Assembly (NCBI RefSeq): GCF_000763375.1
Contig: NZ_JPSY01000003.1
Span: forward strand, 353,386-417,385
Origin: Microbacterium profundi
GTDB lineage: Bacteria > Actinomycetota > Actinomycetes > Actinomycetales > Microbacteriaceae
DNA length: 64,000 bases
Reading direction: 5' to 3'
The position numbers and the translations under genes are program-made. Under the pieces are notes generated by a model. It was not told where the DNA came from. It did no database searches and saw nothing but the letters and a program-made list of their open reading frames with translations. Numbering within the stretch: the stretch's first letter is position 1; every line of letters starts with the position of its first letter. Positions 37,190 through 47,399 of this stretch are shown piece after piece.

Positions 37190-38242
37190 CTACTCACCGA
37201 ACGGAGCGCGAGTGGCGATGACCGTCACCATGCGCTCCAGCGCGAAGATCGGATCGCGCGCAGCGCCCTTGACCTCGGCATCCGCGCGCGCGGTCGCCTG
37301 GATGGCGAGGCCCAGTGAGCGCTCGTTCCACCCGTTGAGATCGCGCTTGGCCCGATCGACCTGCCAGTCCTTCATGCCCAGACGCTGGGCGAGACTGCGG
37401 CTCGGCTCGCGCTGACCGGCCACTCGTGCCATGGTCCGCAGCTTCATGGCGAACGCGGCGACCATGGGAACAGGGTCGGCTCCGGAGTCGAGCGCGTGCC
37501 GCAGCGCCACGAGTGCCTCACCGTAGCGGCCGGATATCGCCGTGTCAGCGACGACGAACGCCGACACCTCGACCCGCCCGCCGTAGTACTTGGTCACGGT
37601 CTCTTCGGCGATGTCGCCCTCGACGTCGCGGATCAGCTGCTGGCACGCCGCCGCGAGTTCGGTCAGGTCGTCGGCGAACGCCGACACGAGTGCTCTGAGC
37701 GCTGCGGGGGCGATGCGCTTCTTCGCCGCCGCGAACTCTCCCGCCGCGAAATCGACGCGATCCCCGTCGCGTTTCACCGCGAGGCAGGGGATCTCGATCC
37801 CACCGCCTGTACCTGCGCGCAGCGCGTCGAGCAGCTTCTTGCCCCGCACGCTCGCACCCGTGTGGCGCAGCAGCACGGTCGCGCCTTCCTGCGGGTTGTT
37901 CAGATACGACACTGCCTCCTGCAGGAAGGCATCCGAGCACTTCTCGACGCCGGACACGCGCACGAGCCGCGGCTCGCCGAACAGCGAGGGCGAGGTGAGC
38001 GACAGGAGCGTGCCAGGGGCGTAGTCGTCGGCACGCACATCACTGATCTCGAGCGCGGGGTCTTCGGCGCGCAGATAATCGCGGATGCCGGCGATCGCGC
38101 GCTCCGCGCAGACCTCTTCCGGCCCGAAGACGAGCACGAGCGGTGCCGGCCGCGGGTCGCGCCATGACACCTGCGGGATCTTGGTCGCCTTGGTGCCCGT
38201 ACGAGCAGTGCCGCCACGGGCTGAGGAACGGGGAGCGGCCAT
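37190..38242 (-). CDS. holA: DNA polymerase III subunit delta
   Basis: Clamp-loader wrench that opens the beta clamp. 350 residues in the actinobacterial form: LVFGPEEVCAERAI replaces a classical P-loop at the start; ASLFGEPR-like SPSLFGEPRLVRVSG follows; the C-terminal collar domain ends with RLGMKDWQVDRAKRDLNGW (AAA+ delta family). ATG at 38242 has TAGGAT (complement of 38250-38255) seven bases upstream. It follows comEC by 10 bp on the same strand. Confidence 0.93.
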   Translation of the reverse strand: MAAPRSSARGGTARTGTKATKIPQVSWRDPRPAPLVLVFGPEEVCAERAIAGIRDYLRAEDPALEISDVRADDYAPGTLLSLTSPSLFGEPRLVRVSGVEKCSDAFLQEAVSYLNNPQEGATVLLRHTGASVRGKKLLDALRAGTGGGIEIPCLAVKRDGDRVDFAAGEFAAAKKRIAPAALRALVSAFADDLTELAAACQQLIRDVEGDIAEETVTKYYGGRVEVSAFVVADTAISGRYGEALVALRHALDSGADPVPMVAAFAMKLRTMARVAGQREPSRSLAQRLGMKDWQVDRAKRDLNGWNERSLGLAIQATARADAEVKGAARDPIFALERMVTVIATRAPFGE

Positions 38243-38252
38243 GAGTTCGATC

Positions 38253-40670
38253 CTACTGGGGGTCGTCGACATCGCCGGGCTCCTCGCCGGGCTCCTCGAC
38301 GGTCTCGTCGGCACCGGCGGCTTCGTCCGCACGCTCAGTCCACAGCACGAGCTCGCCCGCGTCCATACCGATCAGGATCCTGCCCTGCTGGTCGGTGCGA
38401 AGCGCGACCGCACCGGCAGCTTCCAACAGCGCCAGCGTCTCCGCTCGAGGATGACCGTAGTCGTTGTCCACCCCAACGCTGAAGATCGCGGCAGCGGGCC
38501 GCAGGAGGTCGTACATCCCGGTGTCCTGATCGGCGCTGCCGTGATGCGCGACCTTCACCACCGCGTACGTGCCGCGCAGCTGGTCGCGCAGCATCCGCTG
38601 AGGCGTGGCGGAGAGGTCGCCGAGGAAGAGCGAGCGCGGCACGTCTCCGCCATCGAACTCGAGTACGACACTGGCATCGTTGCCCGCCGGGAATGCGGCC
38701 GAGTCCTTCCTCGGCCAGAGCACCTTCCACGATGCCTCACCCAGCGTGCCGTGCATGCCCGTCGACGCGTCGATGAGCGCTGCTCCGCCGTCTTCGAACT
38801 CGCTCAGCAGGCGGGAGTCCTCCGGCGAGCCGACCGGACCGTGCAGCACCGTGCCCACGCGCCCGACCATCGACGCCGCGGCGCCCACATGATCCGCATC
38901 GAAATGGGTGAGCACGAGCAGGTCGATCCTGCCGATTCCGAGCGCGCTGAGACACGTCGACAGCGGTTCGGCCTCCATCCCCGTGTCGATCAGCGCCACG
39001 CGCTGTTGCGATCTCACCACCAGCGCATCTCCCTGGCCGACATCACAGGCTGCGATCGACCAGGCCTCGGGCACCGTCGTTCCCACGAGCGGCCCGGCGA
39101 GCAGCATCCGCGCGCCGAGCAGCGCGACCGCGACGACGAGCACGACGACCGAGACTCCGCGCACGCCTCGTCTTGCGGCGATTCCGTCGACGCTGAGGAG
39201 CACGCCGATCGAGGCGCTCACCACCGCCACCAGCAATGCCGCCGCGATACCGGGGATCACGGCCAGCTGCGCACCGGGCAGGCCCGCCGACACCGTCGCT
39301 GTCGCGGAGATCCATGCCGCGGGCAGCCACGCGCATGCGGCGAGCAGATCCGCCAGCGGCGGGATCGGCGCGGCGAGGCACGCGAGCAGACCGATCACCG
39401 TCGCGATGGGCGCCGCTGGGCCGGCGATCATGTTCGCCACGATCGCGACGATCGACTGCTGCTCCGAGAACAGAGCGATGATCGGTCCGCACACGAGCTG
39501 AGCGGCGAGTGGAATCGCGATCGCCAACGCGAGTGGGTGCGGCATCCACCTGGCGAGGCCGCGCGCGAGCGGCGGTGCGAGCACGATGAGTGCTGCCGTC
39601 GCGGCCGCAGACAGAGCGAACCCCGGCGTCGCGGACAGCCACGGGTCGGCGATGAGGATGCCGGCCACCGCGAGGCACAGCACGCCCACCCCTGCGCTTG
39701 GTCGACCGCAGAGCACCGTCAGCATGGCGATGGCAGCCATCACCGCTGCCCTGATCACGCTGGGCTCCGGCGTGACGAGCACGACGAACGCCGCGAGGGC
39801 GGTGAGGGCGATGACGACCCTGAGCGTTCGACCACCGCCGCAGAGTGCGACGAGCCAGAACACCGCGCCGACCACGATCGCGCAGTTCGCCCCGCTGACC
39901 GCGGTGAGGTGGCTCAGACCCGAGGCGAGCATCGCGTCGTCGAGCTCCTGCGTCACTGCGCGGGTGTCGCCGACCGCGAGTCCAGGCAGCAGCCCTGCGC
40001 CCGGCTCCGGCAATCGGACGGCACGCTCGACGAAGTCCTCCCGCACCTGCGCCGCGACGGCGAAGACTCCCTGCGCCGGGGTGACGATCTCCACCTCGGT
40101 TGCGAACATCACGAGCGCAGCGCGCTCGCCCGGATCCGTCACCATGACCTGACCGGTGACTCTGATGACACTGCCGAGGTCCAGTCCTGGAACCCGTTCC
40201 ACGCCGATGCGGATCGGCACGGTCAGCGGTTCTGGCCTGCTCGGAATCCCGGCATGGCTCGTCTGCGCGTCGAACCACAGCCGTCCGTCGCTTCCCGCCG
40301 CGGACGACGACGAGATCTCCGCGTACACGTCGATCACGCGGCCATCCAGCTCCGCTGCCGCCGTGCGTTGCGGCATCGCGAAGCCCGCTGTCATCGCCGC
40401 TGCTGCTGCCGCAAGAACCACGATCGCGAACAGACCCCCGCGCGCCCTCGCCGCATCGAACGATCGCAAGTCATCGTCCGTCCGCCGCCGCGCATCCGCA
40501 CGAAGATGCGCGTGCACCAGTGCCCCCAATGCCGCTGCCCCGAGCAGCCCGCCTCCGACCGCGCCCCACCACGCGGCGCCCGGCAGGAATGCGCACAGCA
40601 ACGAGATGGCCCACACACCGCCGGCGACGGGCACGAGCCGAAGATCCCGCACACGGCCCCCGGCGCTCAC
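38253..40670 (-). CDS. comEC: ComEC/Rec2-family DNA-uptake channel protein
   Basis: Large membrane protein, 805 residues from GTG 40670: N-terminal OB-like outside part, a competence domain with about ten helices (GLSHLTAVSGANCAIVVGA is the ComEC core motif), and a C-terminal metallo-beta-lactamase-like domain (LTHFDADHVGAA, VAHHGSADQDTGM). ComEC passes single-stranded DNA across the membrane in competence. Its start overlaps the stop of comEA (GTGA), so the two are coupled. holA follows. Whether this organism is naturally competent cannot be told from this gene alone. Confidence 0.93.
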   Translation of the reverse strand: MSAGGRVRDLRLVPVAGGVWAISLLCAFLPGAAWWGAVGGGLLGAAALGALVHAHLRADARRRTDDDLRSFDAARARGGLFAIVVLAAAAAAMTAGFAMPQRTAAAELDGRVIDVYAEISSSSAAGSDGRLWFDAQTSHAGIPSRPEPLTVPIRIGVERVPGLDLGSVIRVTGQVMVTDPGERAALVMFATEVEIVTPAQGVFAVAAQVREDFVERAVRLPEPGAGLLPGLAVGDTRAVTQELDDAMLASGLSHLTAVSGANCAIVVGAVFWLVALCGGGRTLRVVIALTALAAFVVLVTPEPSVIRAAVMAAIAMLTVLCGRPSAGVGVLCLAVAGILIADPWLSATPGFALSAAATAALIVLAPPLARGLARWMPHPLALAIAIPLAAQLVCGPIIALFSEQQSIVAIVANMIAGPAAPIATVIGLLACLAAPIPPLADLLAACAWLPAAWISATATVSAGLPGAQLAVIPGIAAALLVAVVSASIGVLLSVDGIAARRGVRGVSVVVLVVAVALLGARMLLAGPLVGTTVPEAWSIAACDVGQGDALVVRSQQRVALIDTGMEAEPLSTCLSALGIGRIDLLVLTHFDADHVGAAASMVGRVGTVLHGPVGSPEDSRLLSEFEDGGAALIDASTGMHGTLGEASWKVLWPRKDSAAFPAGNDASVVLEFDGGDVPRSLFLGDLSATPQRMLRDQLRGTYAVVKVAHHGSADQDTGMYDLLRPAAAIFSVGVDNDYGHPRAETLALLEAAGAVALRTDQQGRILIGMDAGELVLWTERADEAAGADETVEEPGEEPGDVDDPQ

Positions 40671-41287
40671 ACCCTCACCAGTTCCGCCAACCCGGCGAGC
40701 ATCTTCTCGCCGATGCCAGGCACGGCGAGAAGGTCGTCGACCGATTGGAAGCGGCCATTCGCGTCGCGCCATTCGATGATGCGCTGCGCCAATGCCGGTC
40801 CGATCCGCGGGAGGGTCTCGAGTGCCGCCTGATCGGCGTTGTTCAAGTCGATCAGCCCGTCGCCCTGGGGCGTCGTCGCGCCGCCCTCCACCGACGCGCC
40901 GACCACGGGCACGATCAGCTGCTCGCCGTCGCTGAGCGGCCGCGCGAGGTTGACGGACTGCAGATCGGCATCGTCGAGGGTCCCCCCTGCCGCTGCGAGG
41001 GCGTCGACGACGCGTGCATCCAGATCCAGCATGTAGAGCCCAGGGCGCTCGACCTGGCCGAGCACGTGCACATACAGTTCGCCGTCGACCGCGACGTCGT
41101 CGGATGTCTCCGCCAGCGGCACGGTCTGCACCGGCTGCGCCTGGCCGCGCATGATGCCGAGCCCGACCGCCGCCGACAGCACGACGAGGCCGAGAACGAC
41201 GGCTGCGCCGATGCTCAGTCGTAGCCTTGAGCGCGCCGCGGGGTCGGGCGCCTTCGAGGAAACAGGCTCCGTTTCAGTCGCTGGCAC
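40667..41287 (-). CDS. comEA: ComEA-family DNA-binding protein
   Basis: 206 residues: one N-terminal membrane helix (residues 24-45), a SLBB domain (LYVHVLGQVERPGLYMLD, DLQSVNLARPLSDGEQLIVP) and the C-terminal helix-hairpin-helix pair IDLNNADQAALETLPRIGPALAQRII...VPGIGEKMLAGL, shown here in part. It binds incoming DNA outside the cell and hands it to ComEC. GTG at 41287 is chosen because TAGCGT (complement of 41294-41299) lies six bases upstream. Confidence 0.93.
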   Translation of the reverse strand: MPATETEPVSSKAPDPAARSRLRLSIGAAVVLGLVVLSAAVGLGIMRGQAQPVQTVPLAETSDDVAVDGELYVHVLGQVERPGLYMLDLDARVVDALAAAGGTLDDADLQSVNLARPLSDGEQLIVPVVGASVEGGATTPQGDGLIDLNNADQAALETLPRIGPALAQRIIEWRDANGRFQSVDDLLAVPGIGEKMLAGLAELVRV

Positions 41288-41387
41288 CCGCCCACGCTAG
41301 GCGGGCGGATGCAGGTCCGGATGCCGGAAACCCCCGGGTTCGGGGAGAACCCGGCGGTGCCGATGCTTGTGCAGGACAGGTCAGTGC

Positions 41388-41512
41388 GGCTTCGGCTCTC
41401 TACGCTCGCTCAGGCCGTTTCGTCTCCTCGCTGCGCTCGTCGCTCAACGACCCGCGGCACCCCCACGCGGTTCGTCGAGCAAGGCAGCCGCAGTCGACCG
41501 AGACGAAACCGC
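41388..41512. repeat. two REP-like repeats in inverted orientation
   Basis: First copy GTTTCGTCTCCTCGCTGCGC + TCGTCGCTCAACGACCCG (41414-41454) with its shorter partner upstream; second copy, reversed and diverged, GTTCGTCGAGCAAGGCAGCC + GCAGTCGACCGAGACGAAAC (41470-41509). They fill the gap between comEA and the end of leuS (41288-41528), where no gene is seen. Confidence 0.75.
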
Positions 41513-41528
41513 ATCGCCGCGATGACCC

Positions 41529-44165
41529 TCAGCCCTTGACGGCGAAGCTGACGATCTTCGGGGCACGCACGATGACACGCACGATCTCCTTGTCGCCGAG
41601 TGCGCGGATGACGCGCTCGTCGGCACGCGCGAGCGCCTCAAGGTCAGCCTCGCTGATGCGGGCCGGCACCTCGAGCTGCGCGCGCACCTTGCCGCCGATC
41701 TGGACCACTGCCGTGACGGAGTCCTCGACCAGCAGCGCTGGGTCGGCCTGACGCCAGGTGACCAGGCCCACAGAGGGCACGTGTCCGAGGATCTCCCACA
41801 TCTCCTCCGCGGTGTGCGGGGCGATGAGGTCGAGCATCACGGCGATCGTCTCGGTGGCCTCGCGCACGGCGGGGTCCGCAGCACCGCTACCTGTGTCGAT
41901 CGTCTTGCGGGTGAGGTTCACGAGTTCCATCAGACGCGCGACGAGCACGTTGAACTTGGTGTGCTCGATCAGCGAAGGAGCGTCGGCGAGCAGGCGGTGC
42001 GTACCGCGACGCAACGCCGCATCCCCGCCCTTGAACAGCACATCGACGGGGCTCGCCACGTCGTGGCTCAGGCGCAGCGCACGCGCGAGGAACTTCTGCG
42101 CGCCCGTCATCGAGACGTCGGCCCAGTCCTTGTCGTCCTCCACGGGGCCGGCGAATGCGAGGCCCACGCGCAGCGCGTCGGCGCCGAACTTGTCGAGCTC
42201 CTCCTGGAAGAGCACGAGGTTGCCCTTGCTCTTCGACATCTTCGCGCCGTCGAGGATGACCATGCCCTGGTTGATCAGGCTGCTGAACGGCTCGGTGAAG
42301 TCGATCAGGCCGATGTCGAAGAGCACCTTGGTGATGAAGCGTGCGTACAGCAGGTGCAGGATCGCGTGCTCGACGCCGCCGATGTACGAGTCGACCGGCG
42401 CCCAGCGGGCGGCTTCCTTCGGGTCGAACGCGAACTGATCGCTGTTCGGCGCGAGGAAGCGCAGGAAGTACCAGGAGCTGTCCACGAACGTGTCCATGGT
42501 GTCCGGGTCGCGCAGCACGGGGTCCCCGCTCGCCGGGTCGACCGTGCGCACCCACGACTCGGCGGCGCCCAATGGTGACGCACCCTTCGGGGACAGGTCG
42601 AGGCCCTCCACGCTGGGCAGCTTCACCGGCAGCTGGTCTTCGGGGACGGGGATGATGCGGCCGTCCTCGGCGTGCAGCATCGGGATCGGCGTGCCCCAGA
42701 ACCGCTGACGAGAGATCAGCCAATCGCGCAGGCGATAGTTCTTCGCCGCTCGACCGGTGCCGTTCGCTGTGAGCTGCTCGATCGCACGGGCGACGGCGTT
42801 GCGCTTGGACAGACCGTTCAGATCTCCCGAGTTGATCATCCGCCCCTCGCCGGAGAGGGCGACACCGGTGACCGACGGATGCTGGTCGTCCAGGCTGGGC
42901 TTGTCATCGAGAGCGGGCAGCGTGTCGATCGGCACGCCGTCCTCGTCGACCTCGATCACGGGCATGGCGCCGGTGATCGGCGCCGTCGTGTCCACGACGA
43001 CCTTGACCGGCAGATCGAAGGCGCGCGCGAAGTCGAGGTCGCGCTGATCGTGGGCCGGAACGGCCATCACCGCACCGTGACCGTAGTCGGCCAGCACGTA
43101 GTCGGCAGCCCAGATCGGCAGTTTCTCGCCGTTGACGGGGTTGATCGCGTAGCGCTCCAGGAACACGCCGGTCTTCGGCCGGTCGGTGGCCTGCCGATCG
43201 ATGTCCGTCGTCTTCTGCACCTTCGCCAGATACTCCGCGAAGCGTTCGCGCACCTCGGCCGGAGCATCCGCCACCAGCTCGGAGGCGAGCTCGGCATCCG
43301 GTGCCACCACGAAGAACGTCGCACCGTGCAGAGTGTCGGGACGCGTGGAGAACACCGTCACCGGCTCCTCACGACCCTCGATCACGAAGTCGACGTCGGC
43401 GCCGATGGATCGGCCGATCCAGTTGCGCTGCATCTGCAGCACCTTGTGCGGCCACGAGCCCTCGAGCTGGTTCAGATCATCCAGCAGACGATCCGCGTAG
43501 TCGGTGATCTTGAAGTACCACTGCGTCAGCTTCTTCTTGATGACCTCGGCGCCGCAGCGCTCACAGCGTCCGTCGACGACCTGCTCGTTCGCGAGCACGG
43601 TCTGGTCGTTCGGGCACCAGTTGACGGGGCTCTTCTTGCGGTACGCCAGCCCGCGCTCGTGCAGCTTCAGGAACAGCCACTGGTTCCAGTGGTAGTACTC
43701 CGGGTCGGAGGTGTGCAGCTCGCGTGTCCAGTCGAACGAGACGCCGTACGCCTTGAAACCCTCCTTCTGCTGAGCGATGTTCTGGTACGTCCACTCCCGA
43801 GGGTCTGCCCCGCGACGGATGGCCGCGTTCTCGGCCGGCAGGCCGAACGAGTCCCAGCCGATCGGGTTCAGCACGTTGTGCCCGCGGTGCCGCCAGAAGC
43901 GCGCGACGATGTCGGAGTAGAGGTAGTTCTCAGCGTGCCCCATGTGCAGGTCGCCCGACGGATACGGGAACATCGCCAGCACGTACTTGCGCGGCCGACT
44001 GTCCTCCGCGCCTCCTGCGAGGAACGTCTCGTCATCCGCCCAGTACTTCTGCCACTTGGCTTGGATGGCGTGCGCCGACGACGACTCGTCGACGGGCTCG
44101 GTGGAGGACGACAGATATTCAGACAACGAACGGCCAATCTCAGGGAGCGGACTGCACAGATTCAT
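41529..44165 (-). CDS. leuS: leucyl-tRNA synthetase
   Basis: Class I aminoacyl-tRNA synthetase, 878 residues. HIGH motif as HMGH in [17 protein letters not shown], the CP1 editing domain (TTxxT-like [12 protein letters not shown]), the zinc-like CERCGAE, KMSKS motif [10 protein letters not shown] and a C-terminal tRNA-binding region. ATG at 44165 is taken as the start (MNLCSPLP); an in-frame TTG at about 44132, just before SEYLSSST, is the alternative because no family sequence precedes it. 40 bp downstream of pabB on the same strand. Confidence 0.95.
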   Translation of the reverse strand: MNLCSPLPEIGRSLSEYLSSSTEPVDESSSAHAIQAKWQKYWADDETFLAGGAEDSRPRKYVLAMFPYPSGDLHMGHAENYLYSDIVARFWRHRGHNVLNPIGWDSFGLPAENAAIRRGADPREWTYQNIAQQKEGFKAYGVSFDWTRELHTSDPEYYHWNQWLFLKLHERGLAYRKKSPVNWCPNDQTVLANEQVVDGRCERCGAEVIKKKLTQWYFKITDYADRLLDDLNQLEGSWPHKVLQMQRNWIGRSIGADVDFVIEGREEPVTVFSTRPDTLHGATFFVVAPDAELASELVADAPAEVRERFAEYLAKVQKTTDIDRQATDRPKTGVFLERYAINPVNGEKLPIWAADYVLADYGHGAVMAVPAHDQRDLDFARAFDLPVKVVVDTTAPITGAMPVIEVDEDGVPIDTLPALDDKPSLDDQHPSVTGVALSGEGRMINSGDLNGLSKRNAVARAIEQLTANGTGRAAKNYRLRDWLISRQRFWGTPIPMLHAEDGRIIPVPEDQLPVKLPSVEGLDLSPKGASPLGAAESWVRTVDPASGDPVLRDPDTMDTFVDSSWYFLRFLAPNSDQFAFDPKEAARWAPVDSYIGGVEHAILHLLYARFITKVLFDIGLIDFTEPFSSLINQGMVILDGAKMSKSKGNLVLFQEELDKFGADALRVGLAFAGPVEDDKDWADVSMTGAQKFLARALRLSHDVASPVDVLFKGGDAALRRGTHRLLADAPSLIEHTKFNVLVARLMELVNLTRKTIDTGSGAADPAVREATETIAVMLDLIAPHTAEEMWEILGHVPSVGLVTWRQADPALLVEDSVTAVVQIGGKVRAQLEVPARISEADLEALARADERVIRALGDKEIVRVIVRAPKIVSFAVKG

Positions 44166-44205
44166 TCGAACTGCAGAAGTCAGGAACTTCCAGGATATCG
44201 GATCC

Positions 44206-45636
44206 CTACCGGCGCCAGGCGTCCGGAAGATCCGCGCGCAGAGCAGCCAGCGGCGCCCTCGCCTTGGTCGCCACCTCCTCGACCTCGGCCGCTGCCACCG
44301 ACCCCCAGGTGATCCCGCCTCCGGCACCGATCACGGCGTGTTCGCCGTCGATCAGGATGCTGCGGATCACCATCGCCAGATCCAGCGCACCGTCCACTCC
44401 GACGTAGCCGAAGCAGCCGCTGTACACGCCGCGGGGTGCGCCCTCCAGCTCGTGCAGCAGTGTCATCGCCGAGAGCTTCGGAGCGCCGGTCATACTGCCG
44501 GCGGGGAAGGCAGCGTCCCACAGTCGCCGTGCAGTGAGGCCGGAGGCCGCCTGTCCGCTCACCGTGCTGACGAGCTGGTGCACGGCGGGGTACGACTCGA
44601 TCTCCCACAACCCGTCGACGCGGATGCTGCCGGGCACGCACACACGCGAGAGGTCGTTGCGCATGAGGTCGACGATCATGACGTTCTCGGCGCGTTCCTT
44701 GTCGCTGGCCAGCAGCTCTGCGGCGAGAGCGGCATCGGATGCCGGATCATCACCGCGCGGTCGTGTGCCCTTGATGGGCCGGGTGCGGATCAGACCGCCC
44801 GACGCGTGCAGGAACGTCTCTGGGCTCGCACTCAACAGAGCCCTGCCGCCGATCCGCACGAACCCGCCATGGTGTGCGGGTGTCGCGGAGCGCAGCCGCA
44901 GGTACGTCTCGACATCGTCGTGCGGGCCGTCGACCAGGAACCGGGTGGTGAGGCACAGCTGATACGCGTCGCCGGCGCGGATGGCGGCGCGGCAGCGCTG
45001 GATGAGGGCGGTGTATTCGTCGGGCGTGTGGCTGGCGGATGCTGCGCGGTCGGGGAGCGCTTCGACTCGCTGCGCTCGCTCAACGCGTTTCGTCTCGCTC
45101 CGCTCGCTCAACGACCCGACGGGGGCGCTCCGCTCGCTCAACGACCCGACGGGGGCGCTTCGCTCGCTCAACGACCCGACGGGGGCGCTCCGCTCGCTCA
45201 ACGACCCGACGGGGGCGCTCCGCTCGCTCAACGACCCGAGGGGGTCCACCAAGCTGTCCCCCAACTCCCAGACCGCGCCGGTCGCGTGGTCGACGGCCAC
45301 GGCCGAGGTCACGCGGAGCCAGGCCGGCCCGCCTTCCGAGTGCGCAGCGGGCGCCCCGGCAGCGAAGGCACCCGACTCGTAGTCCAGCCATCCGACCCAG
45401 CCGCCTCTGAAGGGAGGCTCGTCCGAGACGGCACCGGCGACGCAGTCAAGCCGCACATCCCCGGGCCCACGAGCGTCGCGCTCGCCCACCCCGAGCATGC
45501 TCCAGCCCTGTGCAGCCGCGGCTCCGGCATCCAACCAGAACACGTCCTCGTATCCGGCCGCGAGCGTCCGGAACAGCGCCTCGGCATCCACGGATGCGGC
45601 CGTGCGGCGAAGCTCGAGCGGAGGGTGGCGCGTCAC
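44206..45636 (-). CDS. pabB: aminodeoxychorismate synthase component I (PabB-like), with a repeat array inside
   Basis: Chorismate-utilizing enzyme for p-aminobenzoate (folate) synthesis. The catalytic lysine motif [10 protein letters not shown] is present, which separates PabB from anthranilate synthase (PIAGT); [31 protein letters not shown] and [11 protein letters not shown] complete the chorismate-binding domain. N-terminal residues are the TrpE-like domain. Between the two domains (about residues 131-192) lies a run of [10 protein letters not shown] units that matches no family member: it is the translated REP-like array at 45059-45241. GTG at 45636 is chosen because TACGCT (45643-45648, complement) lies six bases upstream; GTG 45642 is the alternative. 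Confidence 0.88.
   Translation of the reverse strand: MTRHPPLELRRTAASVDAEALFRTLAAGYEDVFWLDAGAAAAQGWSMLGVGERDARGPGDVRLDCVAGAVSDEPPFRGGWVGWLDYESGAFAAGAPAAHSEGGPAWLRVTSAVAVDHATGAVWELGDSLVDPLGSLSERSAPVGSLSERSAPVGSLSERSAPVGSLSERSAPVGSLSERSETKRVERAQRVEALPDRAASASHTPDEYTALIQRCRAAIRAGDAYQLCLTTRFLVDGPHDDVETYLRLRSATPAHHGGFVRIGGRALLSASPETFLHASGGLIRTRPIKGTRPRGDDPASDAALAAELLASDKERAENVMIVDLMRNDLSRVCVPGSIRVDGLWEIESYPAVHQLVSTVSGQAASGLTARRLWDAAFPAGSMTGAPKLSAMTLLHELEGAPRGVYSGCFGYVGVDGALDLAMVIRSILIDGEHAVIGAGGGITWGSVAAAEVEEVATKARAPLAALRADLPDAWRR
45059..45241. repeat. REP-like unit plus 30-bp tandem array inside pabB
   Basis: A full REP-like unit (GCTTCGACTCGCTGCGCTCG, then GTTTCGTCTCGCTCCGCTCG + CTCAACGACC) is followed by four 30-bp copies of CTCCGCTCGCTCAACGACCC + GACGGGGGCG (one copy has CTTCGCTC). 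Because the unit is 30 bp the array stays in frame and reads [10 protein letters not shown] again and again in the PabB protein. Confidence 0.9.
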
Positions 45637-45678
45637 CCTCACAGCGTACGGCTCGCCGGAACACGTATTCTCATGTGC

Positions 45679-46362
45679 GTGGACGACATCCTGCTGTGGA
45701 TCCTCGACGCCGTGCAGGCGGTGGACCCGGTCGTCCGCACGCTCATCGCCGGTCTCGCTGTCTTGCTGGAGACCAGCATCCTGATCGGACTCATCGTGCC
45801 CGGCGACACGATCGTCATCATCGCCTCCATGGGAGTGGAGGGCCTGCCCGAGACGATCGCCATGGTGATCGCCGTCGTGGTCGGCGCACTGATCGGCGAG
45901 AGCATCGGGTTCTGCCTGGGCCGCTGGCTCGGTCCGCGCATCCGCCGATCCTGGATCGGCCGGCGGATCGGCGAGGCGCACTGGGAACGCGCAGAGCGGT
46001 ATCTGCAGCGCCGTGGCGGAGTCGCGATCTTCCTCTCCCGGTTCCTGCCGGTGCTGCACTCGCTCGTGCCCCTCACCGTCGGCATGAGCGCCTACTCGTA
46101 CCGACGCTTCCTGGCGTGGACCGCACCCGCCTGCCTCATCTGGGCGACCGCATACGTGAGTGTGACGTCGCTCGCCGCCGGCGGCTTCCGCGAACTCGTC
46201 GACAGGGTGCACTTCGCCGGATACGTGTTCGTCGGCATCATCGTCGTGTTCCTGCTTCTGATCTTCATCGGCAAGAAGCTGCTCACGCGCGGGGAGAACC
46301 GTCACATGCGGGCCGCCGTCGACGACGTAGATGAGGACGCCGCTTCGGGCATGAAAGACTGA
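45679..46362 (+). CDS. DedA-family membrane protein
   Basis: 227-residue membrane protein of the DedA/SNARE-associated (VTT) group, which move lipid carriers such as undecaprenyl phosphate between membrane leaflets. Signs: LETSILIGLIVPGDTIVI near the start, the E-x-x-x-y re-entrant loop GESIGFCLGRWLG, and FLSRFLPVLHSLVPLTVGMSAYSYRRF in two pieces (the R-F-x-P motif). GTG at 45679 is chosen: TATTCT (45666-45671) sits seven bases upstream; an ATG at 45673 is only one base from that box. It is divergent from pabB, with 42 bp between the starts. Confidence 0.9.
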   Translation: MDDILLWILDAVQAVDPVVRTLIAGLAVLLETSILIGLIVPGDTIVIIASMGVEGLPETIAMVIAVVVGALIGESIGFCLGRWLGPRIRRSWIGRRIGEAHWERAERYLQRRGGVAIFLSRFLPVLHSLVPLTVGMSAYSYRRFLAWTAPACLIWATAYVSVTSLAAGGFRELVDRVHFAGYVFVGIIVVFLLLIFIGKKLLTRGENRHMRAAVDDVDEDAASGMKD

Positions 46363-46366
46363 GGTG

Positions 46367-47395
46367 ATGTCCGAAGACAGCGCCCACAACGCCAGGATCC
46401 ACTGGTTCGCACGTTTGGAGCACCGCCTCCATGTCTGGCGTGAGAGCCGAGCGCGCCGCCGTGGACGCACCGCGACCGTGCTGCCCTTCGCCGGATACGG
46501 CGGCACCGGCTGGGTTCGCGTGGTCGGCAGGGTGCTGATCGTGCCGCCGCAACGCCGCACGGAGAGCGGCGAATACGCCAGTGTGCGCGGTTGGCGCAGC
46601 TTCGTCGGCATCCCCGTCAGCTTCGCGAGCGTGCGGATCACGATCGCCGGTCGCGTGCACGAGGTCGTCGCAGATCTCGGCGGCGTGGTCGATACCGTCA
46701 TCAACGCCGAGCTCCCCGCCGGGTGGCAGAAGTTCACGATGTCGGTGGAGGGTCAGGCGCCGGTTGAGGCCACCGCCTTCATCGTCGGCGACGACGTCGA
46801 CTTCGGCGTGCTGTCCGACATCGACGACACGGTGATGGTGACCGCCCTCCCGCGCCCGTTCATCGCCGCGTGGAACTCCTTCGTCGTCGACGAGCACGCG
46901 CGCCTCCCTGTTCCAGGCATGGCGGTGCTGCTCGAGCAGCTGATGCGGCAGCATCCAGGCGCACCGATGATCTACCTGTCCACCGGTGCGTGGAACGTGG
47001 CGCCCACGCTCAGTCGTTTCATGAGTCGGCATCTGTTCCCGACGGGATCCATGCTCCTCACCGACTGGGGACCCACGCACGACCGCTGGTTCCGCAGCGG
47101 GCGCGAGCACAAGCTCACGAACCTGCGCCGCCTCGCGGCCGAGTTCCCGCATGTGCGGTGGCTGTTGATCGGCGATGACGGGCAGCACGACGAATCCATC
47201 TACACCGAGTTCATGCAGAAGCACCCCGATTCCGTCGCCGGGGTCGCGATCCGCCAGCTCTCCCCCGCAGAGGCGATCCTCGCCGGTGGGCGCTCCGAAT
47301 CCGACGACCACTCCGACGACGCCGCACCGTGGGTTGCGGCATCCGACGGCGCTGGGCTCCGCGAGCGCCTCACCGACGTGGGCATCCTGCACTGA
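46367..47395 (+). CDS. App1-like phosphatidate phosphatase-domain protein (DUF2183)
   Basis: 342-residue protein with the App1 catalytic-domain pattern: a beta-rich N-terminal half, then FGVLSDIDDTVMVT (HAD-type DxDxT nucleophile motif), MIYLSTGAWNVAPTL and LLIGDDGQHDESIY (acidic metal-binding motif). Such proteins dephosphorylate phosphatidic acid or similar substrates; bacterial roles are not settled. The start ATG at 46367 is 4 bp after the dedA stop, so the two form an operon. A GTG at 46364 is an alternative. Confidence 0.82.
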   Translation: MSEDSAHNARIHWFARLEHRLHVWRESRARRRGRTATVLPFAGYGGTGWVRVVGRVLIVPPQRRTESGEYASVRGWRSFVGIPVSFASVRITIAGRVHEVVADLGGVVDTVINAELPAGWQKFTMSVEGQAPVEATAFIVGDDVDFGVLSDIDDTVMVTALPRPFIAAWNSFVVDEHARLPVPGMAVLLEQLMRQHPGAPMIYLSTGAWNVAPTLSRFMSRHLFPTGSMLLTDWGPTHDRWFRSGREHKLTNLRRLAAEFPHVRWLLIGDDGQHDESIYTEFMQKHPDSVAGVAIRQLSPAEAILAGGRSESDDHSDDAAPWVAASDGAGLRERLTDVGILH

Positions 47396-47399
47396 CGAT

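Noticed and set aside
38085..40832. 915-codon open frame on the plus strand
   Set aside because: Antisense to holA and comEC, with a composition full of Arg, His, Gly and Glu typical of such shadows.
45059..45241. possible CRISPR array
   Set aside because: The 30-bp units follow one another without spacers and are read in frame in pabB; there are no cas genes.
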